Assembly (NCBI GenBank): GCA_947377275.1
Contig: CANCFV010000014.1
Location: 1 to 48,101 of the forward strand
DNA length: 48,101 bases
Reading direction: 5' to 3'
Origin: Burkholderiales bacterium
GTDB lineage: Bacteria > Pseudomonadota > Gammaproteobacteria > Burkholderiales > Burkholderiaceae_C
Positions 17,200 to 25,802 of this stretch are shown here, in pieces. The position numbers and the translations under genes are program-made. The notes below the pieces were generated by a model. It ran no database searches, had not been told where the DNA came from, and saw only the letters and a program-made list of their open reading frames with translations. How positions within the stretch are numbered: the first letter of the stretch is position 1; each line of letters begins with the position of its first letter.

Positions 17200-18348
17200 T
17201 CAGGCGAACAGCGATTTGATGCGCTGCCACAGCTTCTTGAAGAATCCGGCTTCTTCGACCGCTTCGAGCGCCACCACGGGTTGCTCGGCGTAGGGCTGCC
17301 CATCCAGGGTCAGCACGACCTTGCCCAGCACCGCGCCCTGGGCGATGGGCCCGGTCAGGTCAGGGTTGAGCTTGACTTCGGACTTGATGTTGGCGCCTTG
17401 GCCACGCGGCACGGTGGCCACGACGTCTTGCGCCAAGCCCACCGAGACTTCATCGACCTTGCCAAAGCGCACAGCGCCCTTGGCCAGGGCGACACCCGCT
17501 TGCAAAGGCTTGACGTTCTCGAAGGTGGCAAAGCCCCAGTTGAACAGCGCGCGGGTCTGGTCGGCACGCGCTTGCATGCTGCTGGTGCCCATCACCACTG
17601 AGATCAGGCGCATGCCGCTGCGCTTGCTCGACGCCACCAGGCAATAGCCCGCGTCGGCGGTGTGGCCCGTTTTCAGGCCGTCGACCGTGGGGTCGGTGTA
17701 GAGCAGGGCGTTGCGGTTGCCTTGCTTGATGCCGTTGAACTTGAATTCCTTCTCGGCGTAGATGGGGTAGTAGTCCGAGCTGTCGTGGATGATGGCGCGC
17801 GCCAGGATCGACAGGTCACGTGCCGAGGCCAGGTGCGATGGGGCGGGCAGGCCCGTGGCGTTTTCGAAGTGCGTGTTCTTCATGCCCAGGCGGGCGGCTT
17901 CGGCGTTCATGGTCGAGGCGAACGAGGTTTCGGTGCCCGCCAGGTGTTCGGCCACGGCCTTGGAGGCGTCGTTGCCGGACTGGATGATGATGCCGCGCAG
18001 GATGTCGATGACCGAGGCCGAGCTGTTGAGCGGCAGGTACATGCACGACTCGGTGCTGGAGCCTCGGCACCAGGCGTTTTCGCTCACGCGCACGGGGTCG
18101 GTGGGCTTGAGGCGACCCGACTTGAGCGCTTGCTCGACGATGTAGCTCGTCATCATCTTGGTCAACGAGGCCGGCGGCAGGGCCTGGTCGGCGTTGGACT
18201 CGGCCAGCACCTTGCCCGAGTCGAAGTCCACCAGCAGGTAGGCCTTGTTTTCCAGGGCCGGAGGAGGGTTCACGGGGGCGGCGGCCCAGGCAGAAAGGCT
18301 CAAGCTGGCAAGCAGGCTCAGGGCGGCCAGGCGGATGGGTGTGTTCAT
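17200..18348 (-). CDS. D-alanyl-D-alanine carboxypeptidase (PBP5/6 type), DacC/DacA-like
   Basis: A periplasmic serine peptidase that trims the terminal D-Ala of peptidoglycan stem peptides. 382 residues from the ATG at 18348, with a signal peptide (about 1-24, ending SAWAAAP). Active-site motifs are complete: SLTK (Ser61, Lys64), SGN (124-126) and KTG (226-228). A PBP5-type beta domain follows and the extreme C-terminus is a basic amphipathic helix (FFKKLWQRIKSLFA), which normally anchors these enzymes to the outer face of the inner membrane. Upstream in-frame ATGs at 18456 and 18393 would destroy the signal peptide. Two bases separate its stop from nasR, so read-through into nasR is likely. 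Confidence 0.92.
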   Translation of the reverse strand: MNTPIRLAALSLLASLSLSAWAAAPVNPPPALENKAYLLVDFDSGKVLAESNADQALPPASLTKMMTSYIVEQALKSGRLKPTDPVRVSENAWCRGSSTESCMYLPLNSSASVIDILRGIIIQSGNDASKAVAEHLAGTETSFASTMNAEAARLGMKNTHFENATGLPAPSHLASARDLSILARAIIHDSSDYYPIYAEKEFKFNGIKQGNRNALLYTDPTVDGLKTGHTADAGYCLVASSKRSGMRLISVVMGTSSMQARADQTRALFNWGFATFENVKPLQAGVALAKGAVRFGKVDEVSVGLAQDVVATVPRGQGANIKSEVKLNPDLTGPIAQGAVLGKVVLTLDGQPYAEQPVVALEAVEEAGFFKKLWQRIKSLFA

Positions 18349-18513
18349 GGCGAGGGTGTCTTTCGAGGGCGCACAGCGTGGCGCATGCGGCATTGTCGCA
18401 AAGCCTGGGGTGTGTCTTGCCGCAAAGCCCTGCTTTACGCGCCGGAAGTGAAACAAAGGGTCTACCCGGCCATGCCACGCCCCTGATCACCCGCACCCCG
18501 CCGCGTTTGGCCC

Positions 18514-19233
18514 TCAGGCTGGGGCGGCGTTGTTTTGCGGGGGCAGCGTTTGGGCTTCGAGGGTGCGCGCGTACATCGTGCAGGCTTTGAAGATGGACAG
18601 TGCGTTGCGCAGCACATCGTCGACCGGGGTCTTGCAGCGATCCGCCACCCATTGCGTGGCGATGCGGGTGTTGGCGCCCACCAGGCCATCGGCGATCACC
18701 TGGTGGTCCAGGCCGGATTGCGAGAGGCGGGGGAACATCTGGAGCATGAAGCCCGCGATGAGGTGCGCGTAGTCTTGCGAGGCCTTGTCGGCCAGCTCGA
18801 CCATGTTCTCGCCCACGTTCAGCGCGTCGATCAGCGCCACGCGCGCGCGGCGCGGGTCGTCACGGATGAATTCGAAGAAGGTGCGCAGCGCGGCCTCGGC
18901 CAGCTTGTCAGGCTCGGGTTGGCAGCTGGCCAGCGACATGATGGTCTGCTGCATCAACTCCCGGTGGATCTGGGCGTACACCTCTTTGAACAGCGCGCCC
19001 ATGCTGTCGAACGACTCGTAAAAGTAGCGCGACGTCAGTTGTGCTTGTTTGCACACGTCACGCACGGTCGATTGGTGGAAACCTTGCTCACCAAACACGG
19101 CCAGTGCAGCCTCGACGAGCTTGAGTTTGCGCTGGCGTTGGCGCTCCTGTGAGTCGACCCCGCCATAACGACGTCCGCTGGACCCCGGAATCGAGGGCTG
19201 ACCAGGGTTAACCCTATTTCTGGAAACGGACAT
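18514..19233 (-). CDS. TetR-family transcriptional regulator
   Basis: 239 residues from the ATG at 19233. The N-terminal helix-turn-helix (about 30-80: KLVEAALAVFGEQGFHQSTV, then DVCKQAQLTSRYFYESF) is typical. The ligand domain is all-alpha and not informative. It is divergent from the SDR-esterase pair, with 224 bp between starts. Copies of a GTTGTCAAAT motif overlap its start and lie in that gap, suggesting that it represses both itself and the SDR-esterase operon. The ligand is probably a lipid- or steroid-like molecule, given the neighbours, but that is a guess. Confidence 0.88.
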   Translation of the reverse strand: MSVSRNRVNPGQPSIPGSSGRRYGGVDSQERQRQRKLKLVEAALAVFGEQGFHQSTVRDVCKQAQLTSRYFYESFDSMGALFKEVYAQIHRELMQQTIMSLASCQPEPDKLAEAALRTFFEFIRDDPRRARVALIDALNVGENMVELADKASQDYAHLIAGFMLQMFPRLSQSGLDHQVIADGLVGANTRIATQWVADRCKTPVDDVLRNALSIFKACTMYARTLEAQTLPPQNNAAPA

Positions 19234-19382
19234 TGTCAAATATTATTTTTGAAATTGATCGTTGTCAAATCAGGCCGTGCATCCACAGGTTTGAAAGCCA
19301 GGTGTTGTACGCGCATGCGTGCCGCATCTTGCCCCAGGTCTGCTGGTGCGCCAATGCGAGCAAGGCCGAATTTGACAACGAT
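19229..19382. promoter_or_regulatory. Repeated ATTTGACAA(CGAT) operator motif between TetR and SDR
   Basis: Three copies are seen: ATTGTCAAAT at 19232-19241 over the TetR start (within the dyad GACATTGTC at 19229-19237), ATCGTTGTCAAAT at 19258-19270, and its exact 13-base reverse complement ATTTGACAACGAT at 19370-19382. The first two are 29 bp apart in the same direction and the third is inverted, nearer the SDR gene. They are best read as binding sites of the TetR protein, possibly with looping. Confidence 0.5.
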
Positions 19383-19457
19383 ACCTTCACCTGGGTGGTC
19401 CTTCCGTGGGCCACCCGGCCCTTTCTCAAGCACAACCGCTGGCGACAGAGTGAACAC

Positions 19458-20297
19458 ATGAAAAGCTTCAAGAACAAAGTGGCCGCCATCACCGGCGCGG
19501 CATCTGGCATGGGTCGTACCCTGGCACTCGAACTGGCGCGCCGTGGCTGCCACTTGGCCTTGAGCGATGTGAACGAAAAGGGCCTGGCGGAGACCGCGCA
19601 AATGGCGGGCAAGCTGGGCGTGAAAGTGACCACAGCCAAGATCAACGTGGCCGATCGCGACGCCGTGTACGCCTGGGCCGACCAGGTGGTGGCCGACCAT
19701 GGCAAGGTCAACCTGATCTTCAACAACGCCGGCGTGGCCTTGGGTGCGTTTGCAGAAACGGTCAAGCACACGGACTTCGAGTGGATCATGGGCATCAACT
19801 TCTGGGGCGTGGTCTGGGGCACACAGGCCTTCCTGCCGCACCTCAAGAAGTCGGGCGACGGCCACATCGTCAACACCTCCAGTCTGTTCGGCTTGCTGTC
19901 GGTGCCCACCCAGGCCACCTACAACGCCAGCAAGTTCGCGGTGCGCGGTTACACCGAATCCCTGCGCCAAGAACTGGACATGGCCAAGTGCGGTGTCAGC
20001 GCCACCTGCGTGCACCCCGGTGGCATCCGCACCAACATCGCCAAAGACGCCAAGATGGACGAAAGCATCCAGAAGGCCACGGGCAACGCCGAAGTGGCTC
20101 GTGCCAACTTCGACAAGCTGCTGAACTTCACGAGCGCCGAAAGCGCCGCCTTGCAAATCCTGGCGGCCGTCGAGGGCAACAAACGCCGCGTGCTGGTGGG
20201 CCTGGACGCCAAGTTCCTCGACAAGCTGGTGCGCGTGCTGGGCTCTTGGTACCAGCCCATCGTCACGGCATTCGCCAAGCGCGACATGCTGGGCTGA
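19458..20297 (+). CDS. Short-chain dehydrogenase/reductase (SDR)
   Basis: A 279-residue classical SDR using NAD(P)H. The cofactor site is TGAASGMG (12-19), Asp37 after the second strand suggests NAD(H), NNAG is at 89-92, and the catalytic set is Asn113, Ser141/142, Tyr155 and Lys159 (YNASK). The ATG at 19458 starts MKSFKNKVAAITG. The 75 residues upstream in frame lie in the regulatory gap and are not real. It is 17 bp ahead of the esterase gene and divergent from TetR. The substrate is unknown; SDR plus HSL esterase pairs occur in lipid, terpenoid and alkanol ester breakdown. Confidence 0.92.
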   Translation: MKSFKNKVAAITGAASGMGRTLALELARRGCHLALSDVNEKGLAETAQMAGKLGVKVTTAKINVADRDAVYAWADQVVADHGKVNLIFNNAGVALGAFAETVKHTDFEWIMGINFWGVVWGTQAFLPHLKKSGDGHIVNTSSLFGLLSVPTQATYNASKFAVRGYTESLRQELDMAKCGVSATCVHPGGIRTNIAKDAKMDESIQKATGNAEVARANFDKLLNFTSAESAALQILAAVEGNKRRVLVGLDAKFLDKLVRVLGSWYQPIVTAFAKRDMLG

Positions 20298-20314
20298 ACC
20301 TTTCAGGAGACACC

Positions 20315-21295
20315 ATGTCTGCAGTCAAAGTGGAACCTTTCGTGCACACGGCGCGACCCATCGTCCGCCAGTACCAACCCCCAGCGGGTTTGCAAGAGTC
20401 GGTGGTGGCCGCGATCGTGCGTGTGGCCATGCATGTCGGCCTCAAGCCATTTCTGGGCCCACCATGGTCCTATGCCGTGCAGCGTTTCGCGCTGGCGCTG
20501 GGCTCGGGTTTGATGCCCCAAGATGGCCGGGCACAGGTCAAAGTCGACCGCATCGGTGGCATCGCCGTCGACCGGGTCACGTCTAAAACGGCCCCGATGC
20601 CTCGGCACGCCATTTTGTTCATGCACGGCGGCGCCTTCGTGGCGGGCAGCCCGCGCACGCACCGCAGCATCACGCGCCGCTTGGCCGTGTTGACCGGCGC
20701 CGAGGTGCTGGTGCCTGACTACCGCCTGGCGCCTGAGTCGCCCTTTCCTGCGCAAATCGAAGATGGCGTCAGCGCCTACCGCCAATTGCTGGCCGATGGC
20801 TACGCGCCCGAGCGGATCGCCATCGCCGGCGACTCTGCCGGTGGCAACCTCACCTTGATGGTGACCATGGCGCTGCAACAGGCTGGCCTGCCTTTGCCGG
20901 CGGCCTTGGTGATGATGTCGCCGGCTTTCAGCTTGCACGCCTTGCCCAACGGCACGGCGCATGAGCGCGAGTCGCGCGACCCCATGATCCGTCTGGCTTG
21001 GGCGCTCGATGTTGAAAAGGCGCTCAAGGTGCCGCAAGACCACCCGCTGGCCAACCCCATGGCGCAGGACCTGTCTTGTGTGCCGCCTTCTTTGCTGCAA
21101 GTGGGCGAAGACGAGGTGCTCTACGACAACGCAATGTGGTTTGTGCAAGCCGCCGCCGATGCAGGACGAGTCAGCGAGCTGGAGATCTACCTCAAGCGCT
21201 GGCACGTGTTCCAGGCGCAGGCTGGCTTGATGCCCAGTGCCGATCGGGCTTTGGAGCGTCAGGCAGAGTTCCTCAAGCGCCACTGGGCCAAGTGA
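20315..21295 (+). CDS. Alpha/beta hydrolase, hormone-sensitive-lipase (type IV) esterase
   Basis: 326 residues. The oxyanion-hole motif is HGGA (104-107, in place of HGGG), the nucleophile is Ser174 in GDSAGGN, and the acid and base are probably Asp266 (GEDEVLYD) and His297 (KRWHVF). The DYRLAPE strand motif of the HSL family is present (135-141). No signal peptide, so it acts in the cytoplasm on short- to medium-chain esters. AGGAGA at 20305-20310 fixes the ATG at 20315. It forms a two-gene unit with the SDR and is closed by a strong terminator at 21324. Confidence 0.93.
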   Translation: MSAVKVEPFVHTARPIVRQYQPPAGLQESVVAAIVRVAMHVGLKPFLGPPWSYAVQRFALALGSGLMPQDGRAQVKVDRIGGIAVDRVTSKTAPMPRHAILFMHGGAFVAGSPRTHRSITRRLAVLTGAEVLVPDYRLAPESPFPAQIEDGVSAYRQLLADGYAPERIAIAGDSAGGNLTLMVTMALQQAGLPLPAALVMMSPAFSLHALPNGTAHERESRDPMIRLAWALDVEKALKVPQDHPLANPMAQDLSCVPPSLLQVGEDEVLYDNAMWFVQAAADAGRVSELEIYLKRWHVFQAQAGLMPSADRALERQAEFLKRHWAK

Positions 21296-21323
21296 GCCGG
21301 CGGGCGCAACACGGGTCCCCATG

Positions 21324-21350
21324 AAAAGGCCGCTTACTGAGCGGCCTTTT
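21324..21350 (+). terminator. Rho-independent terminator after the esterase
   Basis: AAAAGGCCGCT and AGCGGCCTTTT form an 11-pair perfect stem with a 5-base loop. The symmetry (A-run left, T-run right) means it can also end leftward transcripts from the acyltransferase gene on the other strand. Confidence 0.9.
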
Positions 21351-21406
21351 CGCGTCTGATTGGCGTCTGATTTGCGGGTTCGCGTGAGCCGCTTGGTGAG
21401 GCCTGT

Positions 21407-22591
21407 TCAGCGACCCAGCAGCCTGTCCAGCTGAGCGCGCACTCGGTGCGTGTGCCGCTCCGTCAGTCGGTACACGACGTAGGTGCCGGCATACACCAAC
21501 AAGGTCAGGCCGGTGAAGTACAGCAGTCCGTTGGCATCGGCCTGCACCTGGATGCGCCAGCCCAGCCACTGGAAGCCGACGGCCGATGCAAACAGCATGA
21601 TCGGGAAGTGGCACAGGTAGGCGGTGTATGAAAAGTCGGCCAAGGCCTCATGCAGCTTGCGCAAGGGCAAGGGCTGACGGATGCGGCTGGCACTGACCAG
21701 TGCGACCACATAAGCCAAGCCCAGCAGGAAGTCCCGAGTGAAGTCGGTGAAGTGTGAATCTGCATCTGGGGGGAAGGGGCCGCGACTCCAGCGCGAGGCC
21801 AGCAGCGCCGCCAGAAACAGCGCAGTGCCCACAGCCGGGTGAGGACGCCACAGCTTCGATCGCATCCAAGTGTGCGCCAGCAAGCCCAGCAGCCAGACCA
21901 CGCCCCACAGCATCATCTTGGCCGGCAGCAGGGCCACCAAGGCCAGCGCGGCCACTGCCATCGGCGCCCGTGTCTTGCCTTGTCCGGTCAAGGCGGCGGC
22001 TGCCAGCGCGAACACGCAGTAATACCACCACTCATTGGCCAGGCTCCAAAGGGGGCCATTGCTGCCCAATGGGGTGGTCAGCACGCCTTGCTGCATCAAG
22101 AGGTTGCCCAGGAAGATGTCTGCCCCAAGGGCCTGGTCGATGCGGTGGCTCAGCGAGTTGGTTTGGTATTGCGCCGAGTTGGTGTACAGCTCGCTGACAT
22201 TGACGTGGTGAAGGCCGGTCCAATCGAGTGCCCACCCCAGCAGCAAGGCAGGGATCAGGACGGTGTACAGGCGGCTGACCCGCGCAGAAAAATAGCTTGT
22301 CAGGTCGGGGCCGCGTTGGCGCCAGCGCTCCAGCGTCAGCCCGCCCACCAAGAACCCGCTGATGACAAAAAAGACGATGACTGCCTCGTGCCCCAAGCCG
22401 GTGAAGGCGTACAGCCCCTTCAGCCAGGACTTCGGCTGGGCGAGGTCGGCGAAGTCGACCAAGATCAGGTGTCGAACATGATAGGCCAGCACCAGGAAGG
22501 CAGCCAACCAGCGTGACAGGTTCAAATAAGAAGACAGGCCAGGCGTCATCGGCTGAAGGTGAAGGTTGGGTGAGAGAGCGATGCCACGCAT
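21407..22591 (-). CDS. Acyltransferase 3 (OafA/YrhL-like) membrane protein
   Basis: About 394 residues and roughly ten membrane helices. The family signature is present near the N-terminus (LSRWLAAFLVLAYHVRH, with the catalytic-type His) and at FFVISGFLVGG, followed by SARVSRLYTVLIPALLLG. Such proteins O-acylate exported sugars, lipids or peptides at the inner membrane. Start is uncertain: ATG at 22591 (MRGIALSP), ATG at 22549 (MTPGLSSYL) and TTG at 22624 are all in frame and none has a clear ribosome site. It stands alone between two terminators, so its role cannot be deduced from neighbours. Confidence 0.85.
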   Translation of the reverse strand: MRGIALSPNLHLQPMTPGLSSYLNLSRWLAAFLVLAYHVRHLILVDFADLAQPKSWLKGLYAFTGLGHEAVIVFFVISGFLVGGLTLERWRQRGPDLTSYFSARVSRLYTVLIPALLLGWALDWTGLHHVNVSELYTNSAQYQTNSLSHRIDQALGADIFLGNLLMQQGVLTTPLGSNGPLWSLANEWWYYCVFALAAAALTGQGKTRAPMAVAALALVALLPAKMMLWGVVWLLGLLAHTWMRSKLWRPHPAVGTALFLAALLASRWSRGPFPPDADSHFTDFTRDFLLGLAYVVALVSASRIRQPLPLRKLHEALADFSYTAYLCHFPIMLFASAVGFQWLGWRIQVQADANGLLYFTGLTLLVYAGTYVVYRLTERHTHRVRAQLDRLLGR

Positions 22592-22641
22592 CGAACGCCC
22601 CGTATTGTCGTGGTGTTCAATCAAGGCGCTGTAACAAGAAA

Positions 22642-22664
22642 AAAGCCGCTCAGTGAGCGGCTTT
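22642..22664 (-). terminator. Rho-independent terminator of the acyl-CoA dehydrogenase gene
   Basis: Read on the minus strand, AAAGCCGCTCA and TGAGCGGCTTT make an 11-pair stem with a one-base nominal loop (opening to about three bases in practice), followed by TTTCTTG. It lies 25 bp past the stop of the gene at 22689-24509. Confidence 0.88.
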
Positions 22665-22688
22665 GGAGGTGCGTCAGATCAGGCCCGA

Positions 22689-24509
22689 TCAACCAAAGGT
22701 GAAATGGTTGTTGTCCATTTGCATGATCGAGCTGGTGGGCGCGAGCATGGTCTTCTTGTGGCCGTCTGCACGGGGCAGCAGGCGCTCGAAGTAGAACTCG
22801 GCCGTCTGGATCTTGGCGGTGTAGAACTCCTTCGACTCGGAACCCTTTTGCGTCAAGCCCTTGTTGGCGGCGATGGCTTGCTTGAGCCAGAAGTGGCCCA
22901 TCATCATGTAGCCCGAGTACATCAGGAAGTCGTAGCAGGCGGCGCTGACCACATCGCGGTCCTTGGCGGCGCGCAGCATCAGGCGCACGGTCAGGATCTT
23001 CCATTGCACGGCGCGCTTGAACGATGCGCGGGCCATCTTGCCGATGGGGCCGCCGTCCAGCAGGTGAGGCTTGGCCAGGGCGATCATGTCGTTGGTGAAC
23101 GACATCACGCACTTGCCACGCGTTTGCAGCAGCACCTTGCGGCCCAGCAGGTCAAGCGCCTGGATGCCGGTCGTGCCTTCGTACAGGGTCGAGATGCGCG
23201 CGTCACGGGCGATCTGCTCCATGCCGTGCTCTTTGATGTAGCCATGGCCACCGAAGACTTGCATGCCCAGGTTGGCGCTTTCCAGGCCCAGCTCGGTGAT
23301 GAAACCCTTGAGGATGGGGGTGTAGAAGCCCAGTTCACTGTCGAAGTGTTCGTACTTGGCCTTGTCGCCTTCGGCCACGCTCGCCACCATGTGGTCGGCC
23401 AGCATGGCTGCGTTGTAGATCATGGCGCGAGCACCTTCGGCCACAGCGCGCTGCGTCAGCAGCATGCGACGCACGTCGGCGTGCCAGATCAGGGCGTCGT
23501 TCGGGTGATCGACGTCCTTCTTGCCGGTCAGGGCGCGCATCGAGCGGCGCTCCAGGGCGTAAGGCAGTGCGCCTTGATACGACAGTTCGGCGTGAGCCAG
23601 ACCTTGCACGGCAGTGCCGATGCGGGCCGTGTTCATGAAGGTGAACATGGCTTCCAAGCCCTTGTTCTTCTCGCCGATCATGTGGCCGATGGCGCCGTCG
23701 AAGTTCATGACGCAGGTGGCCGATGCGCGGATACCCATCTTGTGTTCCAGCGCGCCAGCCTTGACGGCGTTGCGCTCGCCCAGGCTGCCGTCGGCATTGA
23801 CCAGCATCTTGGAGACGATGAACAGCGAGATGCCACGGGTGCCCTTGGGGGCATCGGGCAGGCGAGCCAGCACGATGTGGACGATGTTGTTGGTCAGGTC
23901 ATGTTCGCCCGACGAGATGAAGATCTTCGTGCCGGTGAGCTTGTAGCTGCCATCGGGCTGTGGTTCGGCCTTGGTCTTGACCTGGGCCAAGTCGGTGCCG
24001 CACTGGGGTTCGGTCAGGCACATGGTGCCGGCCCACTCACCGCTGACCAGCGGAGGCATGTAGATGTTCTTTTGCTCGGTGCTGCCGAACTGGAAGACGG
24101 TGTTCATGCAACCCAGGCTCAAGCCGGGGTACATGGTGAACGACCAGTTGGCCGTGCCCATCATTTCAGCCTTGAGCAGGTTCAAGGACATGGGCAGGCC
24201 TTGGCCGCCGTATTCTTGGGGGTGAGCCAGACCTTGCCAGCCGCCAGCGGCGTACTCGGCATAGGCTTCTTTGAAGCCCTTGGGTGTGGTGACCACGCCG
24301 TCGTTGATGGTGCAGCCTTCTTGGTCGCCGCTCAGGTTCAGGGGGGCGAGCACTTCTTCGCAGAACGTGGCGCAGCCGTCAATGATGGCCTCGACCATGT
24401 CGGGCGTGGCGTCGCCGCCGTTGGACAAACCAGCGTAGTGACCAGCGTAGTCAAACACTTCGTTCAGTTGGAAGCGCATGTCGCGCAAGGGAGCTTTGTA
24501 CTGCGGCAT
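22689..24509 (-). CDS. Acyl-CoA dehydrogenase, long FadE-like/DmdC-like type
   Basis: 606 residues. It oxidises an acyl-CoA to the 2-enoyl-CoA with FAD; longer than the classic 380-residue family because of an extra C-terminal domain (from about 470). FAD and substrate motifs are MCLTEPQCGTDL and KIFISSGEHD, and the catalytic Glu is in YEGTTGIQALDL. It is similar along its whole length to the product of 46131-47918 (shared opening Y-PPLRDM / YKAPLRDM, and VLAPLNL, YGGHGFI-type motifs), so they are paralogues. The family includes 3-methylmercaptopropionyl-CoA dehydrogenase DmdC, so chain specificity is open. Upstream are two palindromes of the type found before the TetR gene at 45319. Confidence 0.93.
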   Translation of the reverse strand: MPQYKAPLRDMRFQLNEVFDYAGHYAGLSNGGDATPDMVEAIIDGCATFCEEVLAPLNLSGDQEGCTINDGVVTTPKGFKEAYAEYAAGGWQGLAHPQEYGGQGLPMSLNLLKAEMMGTANWSFTMYPGLSLGCMNTVFQFGSTEQKNIYMPPLVSGEWAGTMCLTEPQCGTDLAQVKTKAEPQPDGSYKLTGTKIFISSGEHDLTNNIVHIVLARLPDAPKGTRGISLFIVSKMLVNADGSLGERNAVKAGALEHKMGIRASATCVMNFDGAIGHMIGEKNKGLEAMFTFMNTARIGTAVQGLAHAELSYQGALPYALERRSMRALTGKKDVDHPNDALIWHADVRRMLLTQRAVAEGARAMIYNAAMLADHMVASVAEGDKAKYEHFDSELGFYTPILKGFITELGLESANLGMQVFGGHGYIKEHGMEQIARDARISTLYEGTTGIQALDLLGRKVLLQTRGKCVMSFTNDMIALAKPHLLDGGPIGKMARASFKRAVQWKILTVRLMLRAAKDRDVVSAACYDFLMYSGYMMMGHFWLKQAIAANKGLTQKGSESKEFYTAKIQTAEFYFERLLPRADGHKKTMLAPTSSIMQMDNNHFTFG

Positions 24510-24570
24510 AGGTCACCTCGGTGTGTGTGCGGCGCTCGCCTAGGAGCAGCGGCCAGGGTTGTGTGGTTTT

Positions 24571-24603
24571 CGAACGATCGTTCATTTCAAACGGTCGTTC
24601 GAA
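24571..24603. promoter_or_regulatory. Double TetR-type operator upstream of the acyl-CoA dehydrogenase
   Basis: The perfect palindrome GAACGATCGTTC (24572-24583) is followed by a second site reading AACGGTCGTT (24590-24599), with centres 17 bp apart. The first is shared in its core ACGATCGTTC with the site at 45288-45297. The pair lies 62-94 bp before the ATG, over the probable promoter. It is likely bound by the TetR protein encoded at 45319-46056. Confidence 0.6.
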
Positions 24604-24687
24604 TCAGGGCGCATTTATACCCCAGCCACACCGCCTCGTGGTCAGGTATTTCTTCAGATTCAGGGGCTTTGGGGGTGAGAGGGGGTG

Positions 24688-24711
24688 AAATCCCCCAGAA
24701 ACGGGGGATTT
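24688..24711. repeat. Perfect 9-bp inverted repeat of unknown role
   Basis: AAATCCCCC and GGGGGATTT enclose the six-base loop AGAAAC. It lies in the 292-bp gap between the acyl-CoA dehydrogenase promoter and the paiB remnant. Nothing upstream on either strand needs a terminator here. No other feature was found in this gap beyond the TetR sites at 24571. Confidence 0.5.
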
Positions 24712-24801
24712 GGTCAGGGCGTGACGCCGAAGTGAATTCGGTCTGGCGCATGCAAAAACAGCTTGTCTTGACGTGACACTGGTTGACCCATCACCCGGAG
24801 G

Positions 24802-25077
24802 ATGTGCCTGTACCTGCCACCCCACTTCGCCCAAACCGATCCCGAGAGCCTGGTGCAGTGCCTGCGCGAGCACCCGCTGGCCACGTTGGTGAGCGTTGAC
24901 GCTGACGGCCCTGTGGTGCCCACTTGGAACCACGTGGCGGCGCATGTGCGGGGTGAGTTGGTCTTGCACGACGACCCCGCCTCGGCATTGAGCCAGATGA
25001 GCCTGCTGACCGATGTTCACCAGGCGGATCAGGCCCAGCCCTGGCGCCCCGACGAAGCCCCGCCCAGCCCACGCTGA
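24802..25077 (+). pseudogene. paiB-like FMN-binding regulator, internally deleted remnant
   Basis: The 91-residue frame starts like PaiB (YLPPHFAQTDPESL, then HPLATLVSVDADG, residues 3-36) and then jumps straight to the block that in intact PaiB (about 205 residues) lies near residue 115-165 (VVPTWNHVAAHVRGELVLHD, then LLTDVHQADQAQPW). About 80 central residues and the last about 40 are absent, so the FMN-binding barrel cannot form. The reading frame was kept by the deletion. It sits 9 bp ahead of the GST gene. It may still be translated, but I would treat it as a relic. Confidence 0.7.
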
Positions 25078-25086
25078 AAGATCACC

Positions 25087-25776
25087 ATGCTGACCCTCTA
25101 CATCGCCAACCGCAACTTTTCGTCTTGGTCTTTGCGCCCCTGGGTGCTGCTGGCCCACTTGGGCATCCCTTTTGAGACGCGGCTGGCGCCCTTCGCCCAG
25201 GGCAGCAACTGGGTGTCTTTTCGCGCCTTCTCGCCCACCGGCAAAGTGCCTTGTCTGCACGACGCTGAGCAGGTGGTGTGGGATTCGATGGGCATCGCCG
25301 AGCACCTGGCCGATCGCCACCCCGAGGTCTGGCCTTCGGACGTCATGGCCCGCAGCTGGGCCCGTTGCGCCGCGGCCGAAATGCACAGCGGCTTTACCCC
25401 TTTGCGCACACAGTGCCCCATGAACTGCGGCTACCGGGTGCGCCTGCTCGCCGTCGACGCGCCGCTGCAGGCCGATCTGCGCCGCCTCGATGAGCTGTGG
25501 TGCGAGGGCCTGTCGCAATTTGGCGGCCCCTTCTTGGCGGGCGAGGCCTTCACCGCGGTGGACGCCGCCTTTGCCCCGGTGGCCTTTCGCATCCAGACCT
25601 ATGGCTTGACCTTGTCTGAGCCAGCGCTGGCCTATGCGCAGCGTTTGCTGGCGCTGCCGGCCATGCAGCAGTGGTACGCCGACGCACTGGCCGAGTCCTT
25701 TGAAGAACCGGCCCACGACGCCGCCTGCCTGGTGCAGGGTGAGCTGTTGGCCGACCTGCGCCACCGCGGTCGTTGA
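25087..25776 (+). CDS. Glutathione S-transferase family protein
   Basis: 229 residues. An N-terminal thioredoxin-like domain begins [19 protein letters not shown], in which Ser12/Ser13 or Trp14 are the likely glutathione-contact residues, with the cis-Pro loop at GKVPCLHD and the glutathione gamma-Glu site at [15 protein letters not shown]. An all-helical C-terminal domain (about 90-225) follows. The NFSSWSLR start is characteristic of a proteobacterial GST subgroup with no fixed substrate. It is 9 bp past the paiB remnant and may once have shared a transcript. An A/T-rich hairpin (AAAAAAT-TCAG-ATTTTTT, 25776-25793) begins at its stop codon. Confidence 0.9.
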   Translation: MLTLYIANRNFSSWSLRPWVLLAHLGIPFETRLAPFAQGSNWVSFRAFSPTGKVPCLHDAEQVVWDSMGIAEHLADRHPEVWPSDVMARSWARCAAAEMHSGFTPLRTQCPMNCGYRVRLLAVDAPLQADLRRLDELWCEGLSQFGGPFLAGEAFTAVDAAFAPVAFRIQTYGLTLSEPALAYAQRLLALPAMQQWYADALAESFEEPAHDAACLVQGELLADLRHRGR

Positions 25777-25802
25777 AAAAATTCAGATTTTTTGGGCTGG
25801 GG

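Noticed and set aside
19233-19457. 75-residue N-terminal extension of the SDR
   Set aside because: It would run across the TetR operators and adds sequence unlike any SDR N-terminus; the ATG at 19458 gives the standard start.
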